Part shown: positions 52,339 through 61,962 of the stretch, one piece after another
How the letters are laid out: each line of letters opens with the position of its first letter
Numbering within the stretch: the stretch's first letter is position 1
NCBI GenBank assembly: GCA_032355985.1
Contig: JAUKVZ010000001.1
Location: 372,001 to 436,000, forward strand
Length of the DNA: 64,000 nucleotides
Origin: Sarcodiotheca gaudichaudii
Taxonomy: Eukaryota; Rhodophyta; Florideophyceae; Gigartinales; Solieriaceae
Reading direction: 5' to 3'
The notes under the pieces: generated by a model
Seen by the model: the letters and a program-made list of their open reading frames with translations, nothing else
Told to the model about the DNA's origin: nothing
Database searches by the model: none
Made by a program: the position numbers and the translations under genes

Positions 52339-53115
52339 TCAGCGAATCCGCCGCACGCCGCCGAAGTCCATGCGAAGCGCCCCAAATGGCGCGCCCGCAG
52401 CGTGCATCACGTGCCCGCGAATCTCGACCGGCTCGGCCACGAATGGCAGCACGATCTCGTTGGCGGTGTCTCCATCCTCATCGAGCAGAAGGTAGAAACG
52501 GCCATCGCCAGTTTCTTCGCGCACCCACAGGAAGGGGGGTATTCCTCCTGAAATACATCGCGTCGCGCAGGCCTTGTGCGTCTTGCCATGGCCCGGCTTC
52601 ATCACGCCGAAGAAGCACTTCGGATCAATGATCTCGCCACGGACGACAGTATGACCTGTGGATTGCCACTCTGGAATCTCCGGCACACGCCGCGCCTCAG
52701 CCGACTCCGACAAGGCGTCAGTTCCGGCCTTCAGTTCCAGAAGTTGTATCTCGTCGTCGCTGATCAAGGACCCATGCGCAACACATCGATTTCCATCGGC
52801 CGCCTCGGCGCGTTCGTCAGCGCCGAACTTCCACTGCGACACGAGCAGCATGGGGCGCATGTCGCCATCCGCCCCGGCGATCCATAGCATTGGCGCAGGC
52901 TCACTGCTGACGACACCCTCAAAGTCAGACTCCACGCCGAACTGAAAAGACCCGCCTTTCGGCGCAACCTGCCGACACGAGATCGTGAACGCGGCGGCGA
53001 TCGCGAGAAGCGCAATCAACATCGAGGCGCCGAGCAGAAACCGCCGAAGCGCACGGGGCGTCGGCAAGTATCCAACGAAGAAACTTGTGCTCTCGGGCGT
53101 CTTCGGCTCCCTCAC
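52339..53115 (-). CDS. Membrane-anchored protein with conserved cysteine motif, function unknown
   Basis: The 258-residue protein has one membrane helix (about 23-46) and a soluble, probably periplasmic part. A conserved-looking block near the C terminus reads EIIDPKCFFGVMKPGHGKTH followed by KACATRC and GGIPP, with Cys167, Cys183 and Cys187 spaced like a metal or disulfide site. I do not recognise a named family. It overlaps the ferric-reductase/Rieske gene by four bases, so it probably belongs to the same redox complex, perhaps as an accessory or cofactor-binding subunit. Confidence 0.7.
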   Translation of the reverse strand: MREPKTPESTSFFVGYLPTPRALRRFLLGASMLIALLAIAAAFTISCRQVAPKGGSFQFGVESDFEGVVSSEPAPMLWIAGADGDMRPMLLVSQWKFGADERAEAADGNRCVAHGSLISDDEIQLLELKAGTDALSESAEARRVPEIPEWQSTGHTVVRGEIIDPKCFFGVMKPGHGKTHKACATRCISGGIPPFLWVREETGDGRFYLLLDEDGDTANEIVLPFVAEPVEIRGHVMHAAGAPFGALRMDFGGVRRIR

Positions 53116-54176
53116 AGTGTTTCCTCCGGCGCCGAATCGACTTGAACCGGTGTCGCTGGAGATTCCGACGGCCGCGGCGACGGATCCACGAGCACGCGGC
53201 CATCCCGGATCGACACCTGATATGTCGGCAGCGTTTCGGTGTAAGGAGGCGGCGAACAGCCATCGTCAGGACGGTATTGATACCCATGCCACGGGCACGT
53301 CACGCATCCATCAACGACGCGCCCTTCTGAAAGCGGCCCGCCCTGATGTGCGCACACATTTGAGATTGCCGCAAGAGTGTCACCCTTGTCGCCGAATCGA
53401 AATACGGCGACGCCGCCGTCCGGCGTCTGCGCGAGTCGAGCGCATCCCGGCCGAAAATCGCTCACGCTGCCAACATCGAGAAGCGCATCGTCGCCTGTCT
53501 TGCTGGTCTGACGATCTTTCCGCATAGCCTTGGCGCCGGCGAGTATGTGAATGCTCCCAAGCCATACAACACACACAAGCAGCGCTGCAAGCAGTGTCGA
53601 ACCTTCTCCATTCTGCATTGCGCCAAGCGCCACATGCATGACGAGCAGGCCGAACGCGAGATACACAAGCATGTGCAGCGATTTCCATCCGCGCGGCCCG
53701 AGATTGGAAAGCCAGAAATCATGACTCGTTACGGCCATCAACGCCAGAACGAAAAGCGCCGCGACGCCGAGAAGTTCGAATGGAAACTGCGAAAGACTGT
53801 CAAATCGTGTGTTGCTGACCAGAAGCGAGACGAATGGATTGAGATCGCCGCCGAAGTGAAACTGCACCAGGCTCAGCGTCGCGTGCCCCAGCGCGATCAC
53901 AAACGTCAGCACACCAAGATGCCGCCGGTTGTAGAGAAGGGGAAGGAAGCGCTCGTTGATTCTGCACAGTGGGCCGATGCTCAATGTGATCGTCAGCAGC
54001 GCAAAAGCGCCCGTGCCGAATGCGCGGATGAGTAGTGTCTCCGCGGTCAACTCGGGCTGGGCGATGGCGCCGACAGTGACGAACACTGCGATATACACGA
54101 TGGCGAGAAGGATGAAGCCGACGTCATATCGAATCTTGAATCGATTCCAATTGACGGCGCGATACGTCGCGCTCAT
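53112..54176 (-). CDS. Ferric-reductase-like transmembrane domain fused to a Rieske [2Fe-2S] domain
   Basis: Residues 15-215 hold six or so membrane helices with histidines His98, His168 and His181 placed as haem ligands in the MsrQ/ferric-reductase family. Residues about 225-335 are a Rieske domain with NVCAHQGG (Cys275, His277) and VTCPWHGYQY (Cys294, His297). The C-terminal tail is Pro/Ser-rich. The protein should pass electrons between a quinone or haem and the iron-sulfur centre on one membrane face. Four-base overlaps on both sides mark an operon with small membrane proteins. Confidence 0.85.
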   Translation of the reverse strand: MSATYRAVNWNRFKIRYDVGFILLAIVYIAVFVTVGAIAQPELTAETLLIRAFGTGAFALLTITLSIGPLCRINERFLPLLYNRRHLGVLTFVIALGHATLSLVQFHFGGDLNPFVSLLVSNTRFDSLSQFPFELLGVAALFVLALMAVTSHDFWLSNLGPRGWKSLHMLVYLAFGLLVMHVALGAMQNGEGSTLLAALLVCVVWLGSIHILAGAKAMRKDRQTSKTGDDALLDVGSVSDFRPGCARLAQTPDGGVAVFRFGDKGDTLAAISNVCAHQGGPLSEGRVVDGCVTCPWHGYQYRPDDGCSPPPYTETLPTYQVSIRDGRVLVDPSPRPSESPATPVQVDSAPEETL

Positions 54177-54328
54177 GGCTGTGACTCCTCGGCGATCGAT
54201 GCGCCATTGGAATCATGATCGACCGGCCAGTGCGGCCGAACGCTCCAGGCGAGCAACAGCCCCACGATCAGCGCCGGCAGCAGCGCCAGCCACAAGAAAA
54301 GATGATTCCTTCGCTGTGTGCGCGTCAT
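54173..54328 (-). CDS. Small single-span membrane protein
   Basis: A 51-residue protein from ATG 54328 starts MTRTQRRNHLFLWLALLPAL, has one hydrophobic helix (about 10-30) and a polar acidic tail. It overlaps its neighbours on both sides by four bases (54173-54176 and 54325-54328), the best evidence that it is real. The family is unknown. It may be a small subunit of the ferric-reductase/Rieske complex. Confidence 0.65.
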   Translation of the reverse strand: MTRTQRRNHLFLWLALLPALIVGLLLAWSVRPHWPVDHDSNGASIAEESQP

Positions 54329-54543
54329 GCGGCGGCCTTTCCGCGGCTTCGCCACACCCACATCAATGTCAGCGGCCAAAGTAAACACACCCCCGGCCAG
54401 ATGATCGCGCGAAACATCTTCGAAGCGCCTTCGGCGTTCGGATCGATGCGCTGGACGAATGCGATGCAGAACAGCGACGCCCAGAGGGCGCCCACTGCGA
54501 TGTATGCGCCGGCGATCCACAAGAAGACTTCAGCGAATCGCAT
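54325..54543 (-). CDS. Small two-helix membrane protein
   Basis: A 72-residue protein from ATG 54543, with a strong GGGAGGAG site upstream. It has two hydrophobic helices, the first at about residues 5-27 (LWIAGAYIAVGALWASLFC) and the second at about 45-65 (IIWPGVCLLWPLTLMWVW), with a short polar loop between and a basic end. It heads the four-gene redox operon. Its start lies inside the 3' end of the MmcB-like gene. Function is unknown; it resembles no family I can name. Confidence 0.7.
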   Translation of the reverse strand: MRFAEVFLWIAGAYIAVGALWASLFCIAFVQRIDPNAEGASKMFRAIIWPGVCLLWPLTLMWVWRSRGKAAA

Positions 54544-55408
54544 GCAACTCCTCCCTTGACGCAGTGTCATCCACCGAATCATCTCCATCAGAACTCGGTT
54601 GTTCTGACTGTTTCCGTTCTTCCTTTGCGAGCGTGCGCACTGCGACCCGTGTCGCAGCGACCGCGATATTTCGAAGCATTCTCCGTCTTCGGCGCTCGGA
54701 GGTAGCCAGTTGCGGCGACTGCTTGCGAATGGAGATTGGCAGCGGATGCTTCTCATCAATGCGCAGATCCTCGGCTTTCACCGCAGAAGTTGAGCATTCG
54801 AGCAGGCCCCAGTCCGCAGGGATCTCGCTGGCTCGGATCATCCCGCGTGGCGCCAGCAGGAAAAGATGATCCGCGAGCCGATAGCGAGCGATCGTCAGAA
54901 ACTTGGTCTCGCCGTACATCTTCGATTCGATCCACCTCATGCGCTTCAGGGAATGCTGGTACGCCGGAAGGGACGAACGATGAAAGTCCCACGCCTCTTC
55001 CCCGGGAAAGAGAGATTCGCCGGATAGCCGCAGGTGGGGTTCCTCAAATCGGATGCGCGTGCGCTCGAGGCGCGTCAGCCTTCGCTCGATCTGATCGCGC
55101 AGGGCGCTCAGCCGCTCCAGATCTCGTCGATCCCGAAGGAAATCAGCGCGCGATTGTTTGCATTCGATGATGATCGTGCGAGGCGGCAACAAGCCGCGGC
55201 GCGGTCGATGCTCTTTTCCCGACCACAGCGACTGCTGATTCGATTCGCCGTCAGAATCCTCTCGCGGGCGAACATCCCGATACCCGGCGGCATCCAATCG
55301 ATAGCGATGAATGGGGCAACCAACCTCGGTCGCCGCGGCGAGACATCCCTGCCGCACCAGATACGCAACCGCCAGGCGCTTCAATCTTGCATGCGTGCGG
55401 GTCTCCAT
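54530..55408 (-). CDS. MmcB-like PD-(D/E)XK nuclease with a long C-terminal extension
   Basis: The 292-residue protein has RYRLDAAGY followed later by IIIECKQSRADFL, the Asp...Glu-x-Lys core of PD-(D/E)XK nucleases in the form seen in MmcB DNA-repair proteins (E-x-K-x-S-x-x-DF). The later YRLADHLFLLAPRGMI and DWGLLECSTSAV match the strand order after the active site. The insert between Asp and Glu carries a basic region, and residues about 230-292 are a basic helix then an acidic tail. Role in damage repair is inferred from the family. It overlaps the redox operon's first gene by 14 bases. Confidence 0.62.
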   Translation of the reverse strand: METRTHARLKRLAVAYLVRQGCLAAATEVGCPIHRYRLDAAGYRDVRPREDSDGESNQQSLWSGKEHRPRRGLLPPRTIIIECKQSRADFLRDRRDLERLSALRDQIERRLTRLERTRIRFEEPHLRLSGESLFPGEEAWDFHRSSLPAYQHSLKRMRWIESKMYGETKFLTIARYRLADHLFLLAPRGMIRASEIPADWGLLECSTSAVKAEDLRIDEKHPLPISIRKQSPQLATSERRRRRMLRNIAVAATRVAVRTLAKEERKQSEQPSSDGDDSVDDTASREELHAIR

Positions 55409-55624
55409 CCCCGATTGCCTCCGCGGGTCATCTGTCGGCGTATACTACCAGAACCCGAACGAATGTCGCGGTCAGGCGTGGGGCGGCGAAACAGGGTCAG
55501 TGCACATGAACCAGAGACGTATTTCGATCGACTCAGGAACGAGGCGCGCGGGATGCGCAGGCCGGCGCGGCCTACACTTGCTCCCGCATATGCCGCCAGG
55601 GGACGAGGGAACAGGCTCAAACGC

Positions 55625-56989
55625 ATGAAAGCAACGTCTGCGAGACAGCGCGTCCGACCGCTTGGCCTCATCGTGCGCCTGCTGGCGGGTGTCGCCGTCA
55701 TCACAGTCGGTGTCATGATCTTTGGAGCGCTGGCCAGCACGAAGCATGAAGCGCCGCGTGTCGAGAATGTCGAAGCGCACCTGGCCGTCACGACAATCAG
55801 TGCGACGCCACATTCCGTTCCCCGAACATGGCGAGGCTACGGCGCCGCACAATCCGTCAACGCGGCGGACATCGCCGCCGAGGTCAGTGGCCAGGTCGTG
55901 GAATGGCCAACAGAAGCTCAGGCCGGCTCGAGGCTCGACAAGGGCGATCTGATCATCGCCCTGGATGCATCGGACTACGAGGATCGCCTCGCGATCTCAC
56001 GCGAGCGCCTCAAGTCGCTCTACGCGCAGATCGAGGCGCTCGATGTCAATGAGGCATCCCTCAAGCGTTCATTTGAACTGGCGCAGGAAGCGACGCGCCT
56101 TCAGGAATGGGAGCTTGAGCGCCTTCGTATCGCCAGCGAACGCGGCGCCGGCAGTGACGCCGAAGTGCGAAGGCTCGAGAGGCAGCTCACGGTCATCCAG
56201 CGGCAGGAGCAGGATCTGCTCAAGGAGGTCAACCTCATCCCCACGCAACGAGCGGATCTGCAGGCGCAGATCAGCCTCGAGCAGGCGAATATCCGGCTCA
56301 ATGAGCTGAACGCTCGACGTACGAGGATCGCCGCGCCATTCGCCGGATCGCTCCAGCGCGTTGACGCCAGGCTCGGCGAGCACGTAATGATCGGCGAAAC
56401 GGTCGCGAGACTGGTCGATCTCAGCCACATCGAGGTTCCGTTGAAGGTGGCCGTAAGCGCTTCGGCCATGCTCGATATCGGCGATCTCGTTGAGTTGGAG
56501 TCGGATGGCCCGGACAAGCGCATCTGGCACGGCGAGATCAGTCGCATCGCGCCGGAGGTCGATCCGAAGACGCGCACCGTCACGGTGTACGTCGATGTGC
56601 ATCAGGATCCTGAAGCAGGCCGCACATCGCTCCTTCTGCCCGGACAGTTCGTCATGGGCCGATTGCAGTCAAACGAGCCACTGACGCGCATCGTTGTTCC
56701 ACGCGGCGCCCTTGATGGCGACTGGGTGATGGTTGTCAACAATGACGGACGAGCCGAACGGCGCGAGATCGTCCTCTCGCATCTGCTGACGGCGCGTTTT
56801 CCGAAGATCCATCCTGAAGAGACACAGTGGGCGGCCATCGAGCATGGCCTTTCGCCGGGAGATCGCGTGATCATCTCCAACCTCGATGATCTGACGGCCG
56901 GTATGAGAATCGATCCTTCCGATGTCGCGGAAACGCTTCCCCGCATGATCCCCGCTTCGGTCGACGGGGAGCAGGAGATCGGCGCGTGA
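55625..56989 (+). CDS. RND efflux periplasmic adaptor (HlyD/MFP family)
   Basis: The start is ATG 55625, giving 454 residues; the open frame further upstream overlaps an opposing gene and is not used. It has an N-terminal membrane anchor (about 16-40), a lipoyl-like half (VSGQVVEWPTEAQAGSRLDK), a long coiled-coil hairpin (about 120-225) and the second lipoyl half with IAAPFAGSLQRVDARLGEHV, then beta-barrel and membrane-proximal domains. It links the pump encoded next to an outer-membrane channel. A four-base overlap couples it to the pump gene. No outer-membrane factor is nearby. Confidence 0.93.
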   Translation: MKATSARQRVRPLGLIVRLLAGVAVITVGVMIFGALASTKHEAPRVENVEAHLAVTTISATPHSVPRTWRGYGAAQSVNAADIAAEVSGQVVEWPTEAQAGSRLDKGDLIIALDASDYEDRLAISRERLKSLYAQIEALDVNEASLKRSFELAQEATRLQEWELERLRIASERGAGSDAEVRRLERQLTVIQRQEQDLLKEVNLIPTQRADLQAQISLEQANIRLNELNARRTRIAAPFAGSLQRVDARLGEHVMIGETVARLVDLSHIEVPLKVAVSASAMLDIGDLVELESDGPDKRIWHGEISRIAPEVDPKTRTVTVYVDVHQDPEAGRTSLLLPGQFVMGRLQSNEPLTRIVVPRGALDGDWVMVVNNDGRAERREIVLSHLLTARFPKIHPEETQWAAIEHGLSPGDRVIISNLDDLTAGMRIDPSDVAETLPRMIPASVDGEQEIGA

Positions 56990-59900
56990 AGATCGTCGAG
57001 TTCGGAGTCCGGAAGCCGGTCGCTGCGAATCTCGTGATGTTCGCGATCATCGCCGCAGGCGTGATCTTCGGCGCCAACCTCAGGCGCGAGTTCTTTCCCG
57101 AGATCCGACCGAACGAAGTCCTCATCGGAGCGCCGTATCCCGGCGCCGCGCCGCAGGAAATCGAAGACTCTCTCGCCATCAAAATCGAGGATCAGCTCGC
57201 AGATCTTGATGATGTCGAGGAGATGAACACGGTCGTCACCGAAGGCGCCGCGTCCGTCCGCATTGAGTTCAAGCCCGGCGTCGAGATCGATGACGCCGTC
57301 GCTCGCGTCAAACGCGAAATGGACGCGATGCAGGATCTGCCGGAGAACTCCGAACGCATTGTAGTCGAGGATTTCGAACCGAAGCTCGCGGTCGTACTGC
57401 TGACACTGCATGGCGAAGTGGGGGAGCGCACGCTCAAGTCCGCGATTCAACTGGTGCGCGATGATCTGCGCACCATTCCCGGGATGGGCGAGGTGCAACT
57501 CGTTGGCGTTCGAGGCGATGAGATCACCGTCGAGGTCGATCAGGCGGCCATGCTTCGATATGAGATCAGCCTGCCGGAGATCTCCGATCGCATCCGCAAT
57601 GCCATGGCGGAGCTTCCGGGCGGCGCCGTGCGCACAGCGACCGGCAACGTGTCCGTGCGAACGCTCGCGGCAGACGAACGCGCTGACGAGATTCGCGAAA
57701 TCGTCGTCAAGTCGGATCCCGACGGCAGACCCATCCTGCTGGGCGAGATCGCGAAAGTGCGAGAGGGCTTTGCGGATGTTGATCTCGTCACGCGATTCGA
57801 CAACGAGCCCGCGGCCTCAATTCGCGTGTATGCCCAGAAGAAACAGGACATCATCGAAATCGCGCGCAAAGTGCGCGCCTATGCGGCGGGGAGAGAGCGT
57901 GAGTCTTTCCCTCGTACGCTCTCCGAAGATTTCATGCGCGTGGTCACGGGTGGGCATGCCAAGCCCGGCTGGCAGGAGGCGTACGACCTCGGTCTCAGCC
58001 GCCCGCCGCTGCCGGCCACGCTGTCGATCCACAGCGACCTCTCGCGCTTCATTCAGGGCCGGCTGGATCTTCTGACGCGCAACGCCTTATGGGGAGGCGC
58101 CCTCGTCTTCCTGACGCTCATCCTTCTGCTGCGCCCGCGTGTCGCGTTCTGGGTCACAATCGGTCTGGTCATCTCGCTTCTCGGCACGCTCGTCGTCATG
58201 CGCATGGCCGATATCAGCCTCAACCTGCTCACGATGTTCGGACTGATCGTCGTGCTGGGCCTGCTCGTTGATGACGCCATCGTCGTCGCCGAGAACATCA
58301 CATCGCATCACGAGAAGGGATCGCCGGCGCTGGCGGCCGCGATCGATGGGGCAAACCAGGTCAAGTGGCCTGTCATCGCGACGATCATGACGACCATCTG
58401 CGCCTTCATGCCGCTGCGCCTGATCGAAGGGCGCATGGGCGACATGCTCGGCGCATTGCCGATTGTCGTGCTCTGCGCGCTGGGTGTGTCGCTGATCGAG
58501 TGTCTGCTCATCCTGCCGAGCCACATGGCTCACGACCTCGTGCTCGAAGAGAGACGAGGCCAGGGCTGGCTGCAACGATTTGAGGCGCGCATCGAAGCCG
58601 TCCGAGCGCGCGTCATTCAGGGATTCCTCGTTCCGATTTATGCAGCCGGCCTGCGCGTCTTTCTGTCGCATCGATATCTCACGATGGCCGTCGCGATCGC
58701 AGTGCTCATTGGTTCATTCGGCCTCGTCGCCGGCGGCCGCGTGCCGTTTACTTTCATGGCCACTTCAGATTCAGAGTTCATCGCCGTGAATCTGCGCATG
58801 CCCATCGGCACGCCAATCCAGGAGACGGAGCGCATCGTCCGACGCATCGAGAACGCGGCGGTCAACATGCCGGAGATGGATTCGACGTACGCCGCCATCG
58901 GGGCGCTCGAGCAGATCGATGGCAGCGGCTCCAGCGCCGCCAGCCATCTTGCGCAGGTCTGGCTCGAGTTGGTTCCCGTCGAGAATCGAGATCGAGAGAG
59001 CGCTCAGATCATCGAAGAGATCCGCCAGCGCATGGGCGCCCTTCCGGGCATCAAGAGCCTCAAGTTCGAAGAAGTGCAGGGCGGTCCGGGTGGATCCGAC
59101 ATTACATACACCGTCGTTGCTGACCAGCCCAGCCGAATCACCGCCGTCGTCGAAGAGCTGAAGCGAGAGCTCGCCAACTACGAGGGCGTCTACGGCATTT
59201 CTGATGACGCCGACCGAGGGCAGCGCGAACTTCGCCTCAAGCTGCGCGAAGGCGCAAGCGAACTTGGCTACACGACGGCAAGCGCCGCCAACCAACTGCG
59301 CGCCGCCGTCTTCGGATTGGAGCCGCACACATTCGCCGGCGAGCGCGAGGATGTGGATGTTCGCGTCATGATCGACGAGCGCACCCGCAGAAGCCTCTCC
59401 GAGATCGAGGCGATGCACCTCTTCACGCCCGATTCGACGCCCACGCCGCTGCGCGAAGTGATGACATACAAGGAAGAACGCGGCTACGCGACGATCCGTC
59501 GCCTGGATGGCCGACGCGCCATCACTGTCACCGCTGATGTCAACGATGCGATCGTTTCGCCGGAGGATGTGACGGCGCAGATGCAGTCGACGCTCGCGTC
59601 GCTGAAGGCGAAGAATCCCGGCGTGCAGATCCTCGCCAGAGGCCGCCAGGAAGACATGGCGGATTCATTCCGGACGCTCCCGATCGGCATGCTCGCCGCA
59701 GTCGGCGCCATCTATGTCATCCTCGCATGGCTCTTTTCCAGCTACATCCAGCCGCTCGTCGTGATTACTGCGATTCCCTTCGCAGCAGTCGGCGCCGTCT
59801 GGGGCCATCTCATTCTCGGCTACGAAATGACGATGCTGTCGCTGATCGGCTTCGTGGCCCTGACCGGTATCGTCGTCAATGACTCCCTGATTCTCATGGA

Positions 59901-60252
59901 GTTCTACAACGGCAAGCGGCGCGAAGGATTAGATGTATTCGACGCTCTCATGGCGGCCGGACGTGCGCGCCTGCGGGCGATTCTGCTCACCACGCTCACG
60001 ACCGTCCTCGGCCTCAGCCCGCTGATGCTCGAGCAGTCATTCCAGGCGAAGTTCCTCATTCCGATGGCGATCACGATCAGCTTCGGCCTTATCGCCGCGA
60101 CGGTGGTCACGCTGGTCTTCCTGCCATGCCTGGTGCTCATCTACAGAGATGCGCAGCGCGTCGCTCGATATCTGTGGACAGGTCACTGGACGACGCCGGG
60201 CCTCCATCCCGCGGCCATCGAATCCGGTCCCGCCGGAAGCGATCTCACATGA
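56986..60252 (+). CDS. RND efflux pump, AcrB/HAE-1-like
   Basis: The 1088-residue inner-membrane transporter has the duplicated RND layout: an N-terminal helix, a large periplasmic loop, helices 2-6, then a second copy. The proton-relay pair is in GLIVVLGLLVDDAIVVAENI (Asp-Asp) of helix 4, and the C-terminal half carries VALTGIVVNDSLILMEF. It starts KIVEFGVRKPVAANLVMFAI, typical of this family. It should export hydrophobic compounds using the proton gradient. Coupled to the adaptor upstream and to yjbQ downstream by overlaps. Confidence 0.95.
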   Translation: MKIVEFGVRKPVAANLVMFAIIAAGVIFGANLRREFFPEIRPNEVLIGAPYPGAAPQEIEDSLAIKIEDQLADLDDVEEMNTVVTEGAASVRIEFKPGVEIDDAVARVKREMDAMQDLPENSERIVVEDFEPKLAVVLLTLHGEVGERTLKSAIQLVRDDLRTIPGMGEVQLVGVRGDEITVEVDQAAMLRYEISLPEISDRIRNAMAELPGGAVRTATGNVSVRTLAADERADEIREIVVKSDPDGRPILLGEIAKVREGFADVDLVTRFDNEPAASIRVYAQKKQDIIEIARKVRAYAAGRERESFPRTLSEDFMRVVTGGHAKPGWQEAYDLGLSRPPLPATLSIHSDLSRFIQGRLDLLTRNALWGGALVFLTLILLLRPRVAFWVTIGLVISLLGTLVVMRMADISLNLLTMFGLIVVLGLLVDDAIVVAENITSHHEKGSPALAAAIDGANQVKWPVIATIMTTICAFMPLRLIEGRMGDMLGALPIVVLCALGVSLIECLLILPSHMAHDLVLEERRGQGWLQRFEARIEAVRARVIQGFLVPIYAAGLRVFLSHRYLTMAVAIAVLIGSFGLVAGGRVPFTFMATSDSEFIAVNLRMPIGTPIQETERIVRRIENAAVNMPEMDSTYAAIGALEQIDGSGSSAASHLAQVWLELVPVENRDRESAQIIEEIRQRMGALPGIKSLKFEEVQGGPGGSDITYTVVADQPSRITAVVEELKRELANYEGVYGISDDADRGQRELRLKLREGASELGYTTASAANQLRAAVFGLEPHTFAGEREDVDVRVMIDERTRRSLSEIEAMHLFTPDSTPTPLREVMTYKEERGYATIRRLDGRRAITVTADVNDAIVSPEDVTAQMQSTLASLKAKNPGVQILARGRQEDMADSFRTLPIGMLAAVGAIYVILAWLFSSYIQPLVVITAIPFAAVGAVWGHLILGYEMTMLSLIGFVALTGIVVNDSLILMEFYNGKRREGLDVFDALMAAGRARLRAILLTTLTTVLGLSPLMLEQSFQAKFLIPMAITISFGLIAATVVTLVFLPCLVLIYRDAQRVARYLWTGHWTTPGLHPAAIESGPAGSDLT

Positions 60253-60656
60253 TCGCGCATCTTCAGATCAGAACGCCGCGCCAGGGGCTGCATGAGTTCA
60301 CGGATGATGTTCGCCGGATCGTTCGTGAGTCCGGCGTTGATGAAGGGATCTGCACAGTCTTCGTGCGCCACACCTCCGCCAGCGTCATCATTCAGGAAAA
60401 CGCTGATCCGAGCGCGAAACGCGATCTGGAAGCGTGGCTCAATCGTCTCGTCCCGGAGCGAGATGCGCTCTTCACGCACACGTCAGAGGGCCCGGACGAC
60501 ATGCCCTCGCACATCAAGTCAGCGCTGACTGCCACGAGCGTGTCCATCCCGATCGCACATGGCGATCTGGATCTCGGAACCTGGCAGGGGATCTATCTCT
60601 GGGAGCATCGAACCGGAGGCAAGAGCCGGACGTGCACCATTCACGTCGGTTCGTGA
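60249..60656 (+). CDS. YjbQ-family protein (secondary thiamine-phosphate synthase)
   Basis: ATG 60249 overlaps the pump stop. The 135-residue protein has the UPF0047 signature: FVRHTSASVIIQENADPS, then HTSEGPDDMPSHIKSALT, and HGDLDLGTWQGIYLWEHR. Family members form small homotrimers with metal-binding histidines. Thiamine-phosphate synthase activity is only secondary and the main role is uncertain. Its place after an RND pump is probably chance co-transcription. It converges on hutF with ten bases between. Confidence 0.9.
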   Translation: MIAHLQIRTPRQGLHEFTDDVRRIVRESGVDEGICTVFVRHTSASVIIQENADPSAKRDLEAWLNRLVPERDALFTHTSEGPDDMPSHIKSALTATSVSIPIAHGDLDLGTWQGIYLWEHRTGGKSRTCTIHVGS

Positions 60657-60666
60657 CACCCGCCAA

Positions 60667-61962
60667 TCAGGCTTCGCTCTCGCGCCATGCGCCGCCGATG
60701 CACGTCGAAGCGATCGCGCTGTTCCCGCATCCGAAGATGAACGATGAAAGCAGCGTCTCCGGCGTCCAGCCGGCCAGCGAGGGTGACTCCAGATCCAGCG
60801 TCACGAAGTCCGCGGCAAGTCCGGGCCGAATCTCGCCCGCTTCCACGCCGAGCGACCGCGCGCCGTTGATCGTGCCCATCGCAAAAAGCGCCTCGGCGCA
60901 CGCGCCGTCTTCTGTGGTCACAGCGCCGCGTTCCTCACCATCAAGACGCTGCACATACTCAAGCCAGCGAAGCTCCTCCGCCATGCACAGCCGCGCATTC
61001 GAATCCGTGCCGATGCAGATGCTTCCGTCACCATCGTGAATTGCGCCGACATCGGCGATGCCATCTCCGAGGTTGGCTTCCGTCAGCGGACAGATGCAGA
61101 CATTGCCGCCGGCGCTCAAGTATCGCTCCATGTCAGCTGGATCCGTGTGCGTGCAGTGCACGGCCGTGAATCGCTCATCAATCTCAAGATGCTCACACAG
61201 CAGCGCCATCGGTGTCTGGCCGTACGCGTCAACGCACGCTTCGATCTCCTGCCGCTGTTCTTCAACATGCATGTGAAACACAAGACCGCGCCGCTTCGCC
61301 TCGGTGTGGAGTCGCTTGATGTCATCGAGCGCAACGGCGCGAATGCTGTGAGCGACTACGCCCAGTGACTGGGTCGAAGCAGCGATCGCCTCTCGCAGAC
61401 GCTCCATCTGCGCCCAGTGCTCGTCAACCGAATCCACACGAAACCGGCGCTGGCCGCCCGTCAGTGAGGCTCCAATACCGCCCGTCGCATACATCGCCTG
61501 CAGCAGCACAATGCGAATGCCAACGTCCTCAGCCGCGGCGAGCACCGCCTGATCAAACGCGAATCCCGCCTCGCGCTTGTCGTGATGCAGATAATGAAAC
61601 TCACCGACGCAAGTGATCCCGGCGTCCCTCATCTCAGCAAATGCCTGCCGTGACAGTCTGAACACGATCTCTTCATTCGTCGCGCCGACGAGATCATACA
61701 TCGCTTCGCGCCACGTCCAGAAGCTTCCGGCGCCCTCCGGAAACGTCTCGCCGTGGCCTCGAAGCCCGCGTTGAAATGCGTGGCTGTGCGCATTGACGAA
61801 TCCAGGCAGCAGCGCCTGATCGGTGAGTCGTTTCGTTGAGGCGCCGAGACCTTCGCCGACGCGCGTGATGACGCCTGCGGCATTCATCTCCACCTGCAGG
61901 CGCTCGCGAAATGCGCCTTCGAAGAAAGTCAGCGGCGCTTCGATGATCTGCATATCACTCAC
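60667..61962 (-). CDS. hutF: Formimidoylglutamate deiminase
   Basis: The 431-residue amidohydrolase has GFVNAHSHAFQRGLRGHGE with the metal-binding His-x-His, then HMHVEEQRQEIEA and VHCTHTD with further metal ligands, and SICIGTDSNARL with the catalytic Asp. It removes ammonia from N-formimidoyl-glutamate in the histidine-degradation branch that ends in N-formylglutamate. No hutH, hutU, hutI or hutG lies in the window. Its start overlaps the 3' end of the ArgE-like gene by 8 bases, so the two proteins are made together. Confidence 0.93.
   Translation of the reverse strand: MSDMQIIEAPLTFFEGAFRERLQVEMNAAGVITRVGEGLGASTKRLTDQALLPGFVNAHSHAFQRGLRGHGETFPEGAGSFWTWREAMYDLVGATNEEIVFRLSRQAFAEMRDAGITCVGEFHYLHHDKREAGFAFDQAVLAAAEDVGIRIVLLQAMYATGGIGASLTGGQRRFRVDSVDEHWAQMERLREAIAASTQSLGVVAHSIRAVALDDIKRLHTEAKRRGLVFHMHVEEQRQEIEACVDAYGQTPMALLCEHLEIDERFTAVHCTHTDPADMERYLSAGGNVCICPLTEANLGDGIADVGAIHDGDGSICIGTDSNARLCMAEELRWLEYVQRLDGEERGAVTTEDGACAEALFAMGTINGARSLGVEAGEIRPGLAADFVTLDLESPSLAGWTPETLLSSFIFGCGNSAIASTCIGGAWRESEA

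Noticed and set aside
55034-55624. In-frame upstream extension of the RND adaptor gene
   Set aside because: These 197 codons lie mostly opposite the MmcB-like gene, lack adaptor features and precede the obvious N-terminal membrane anchor at 55625.
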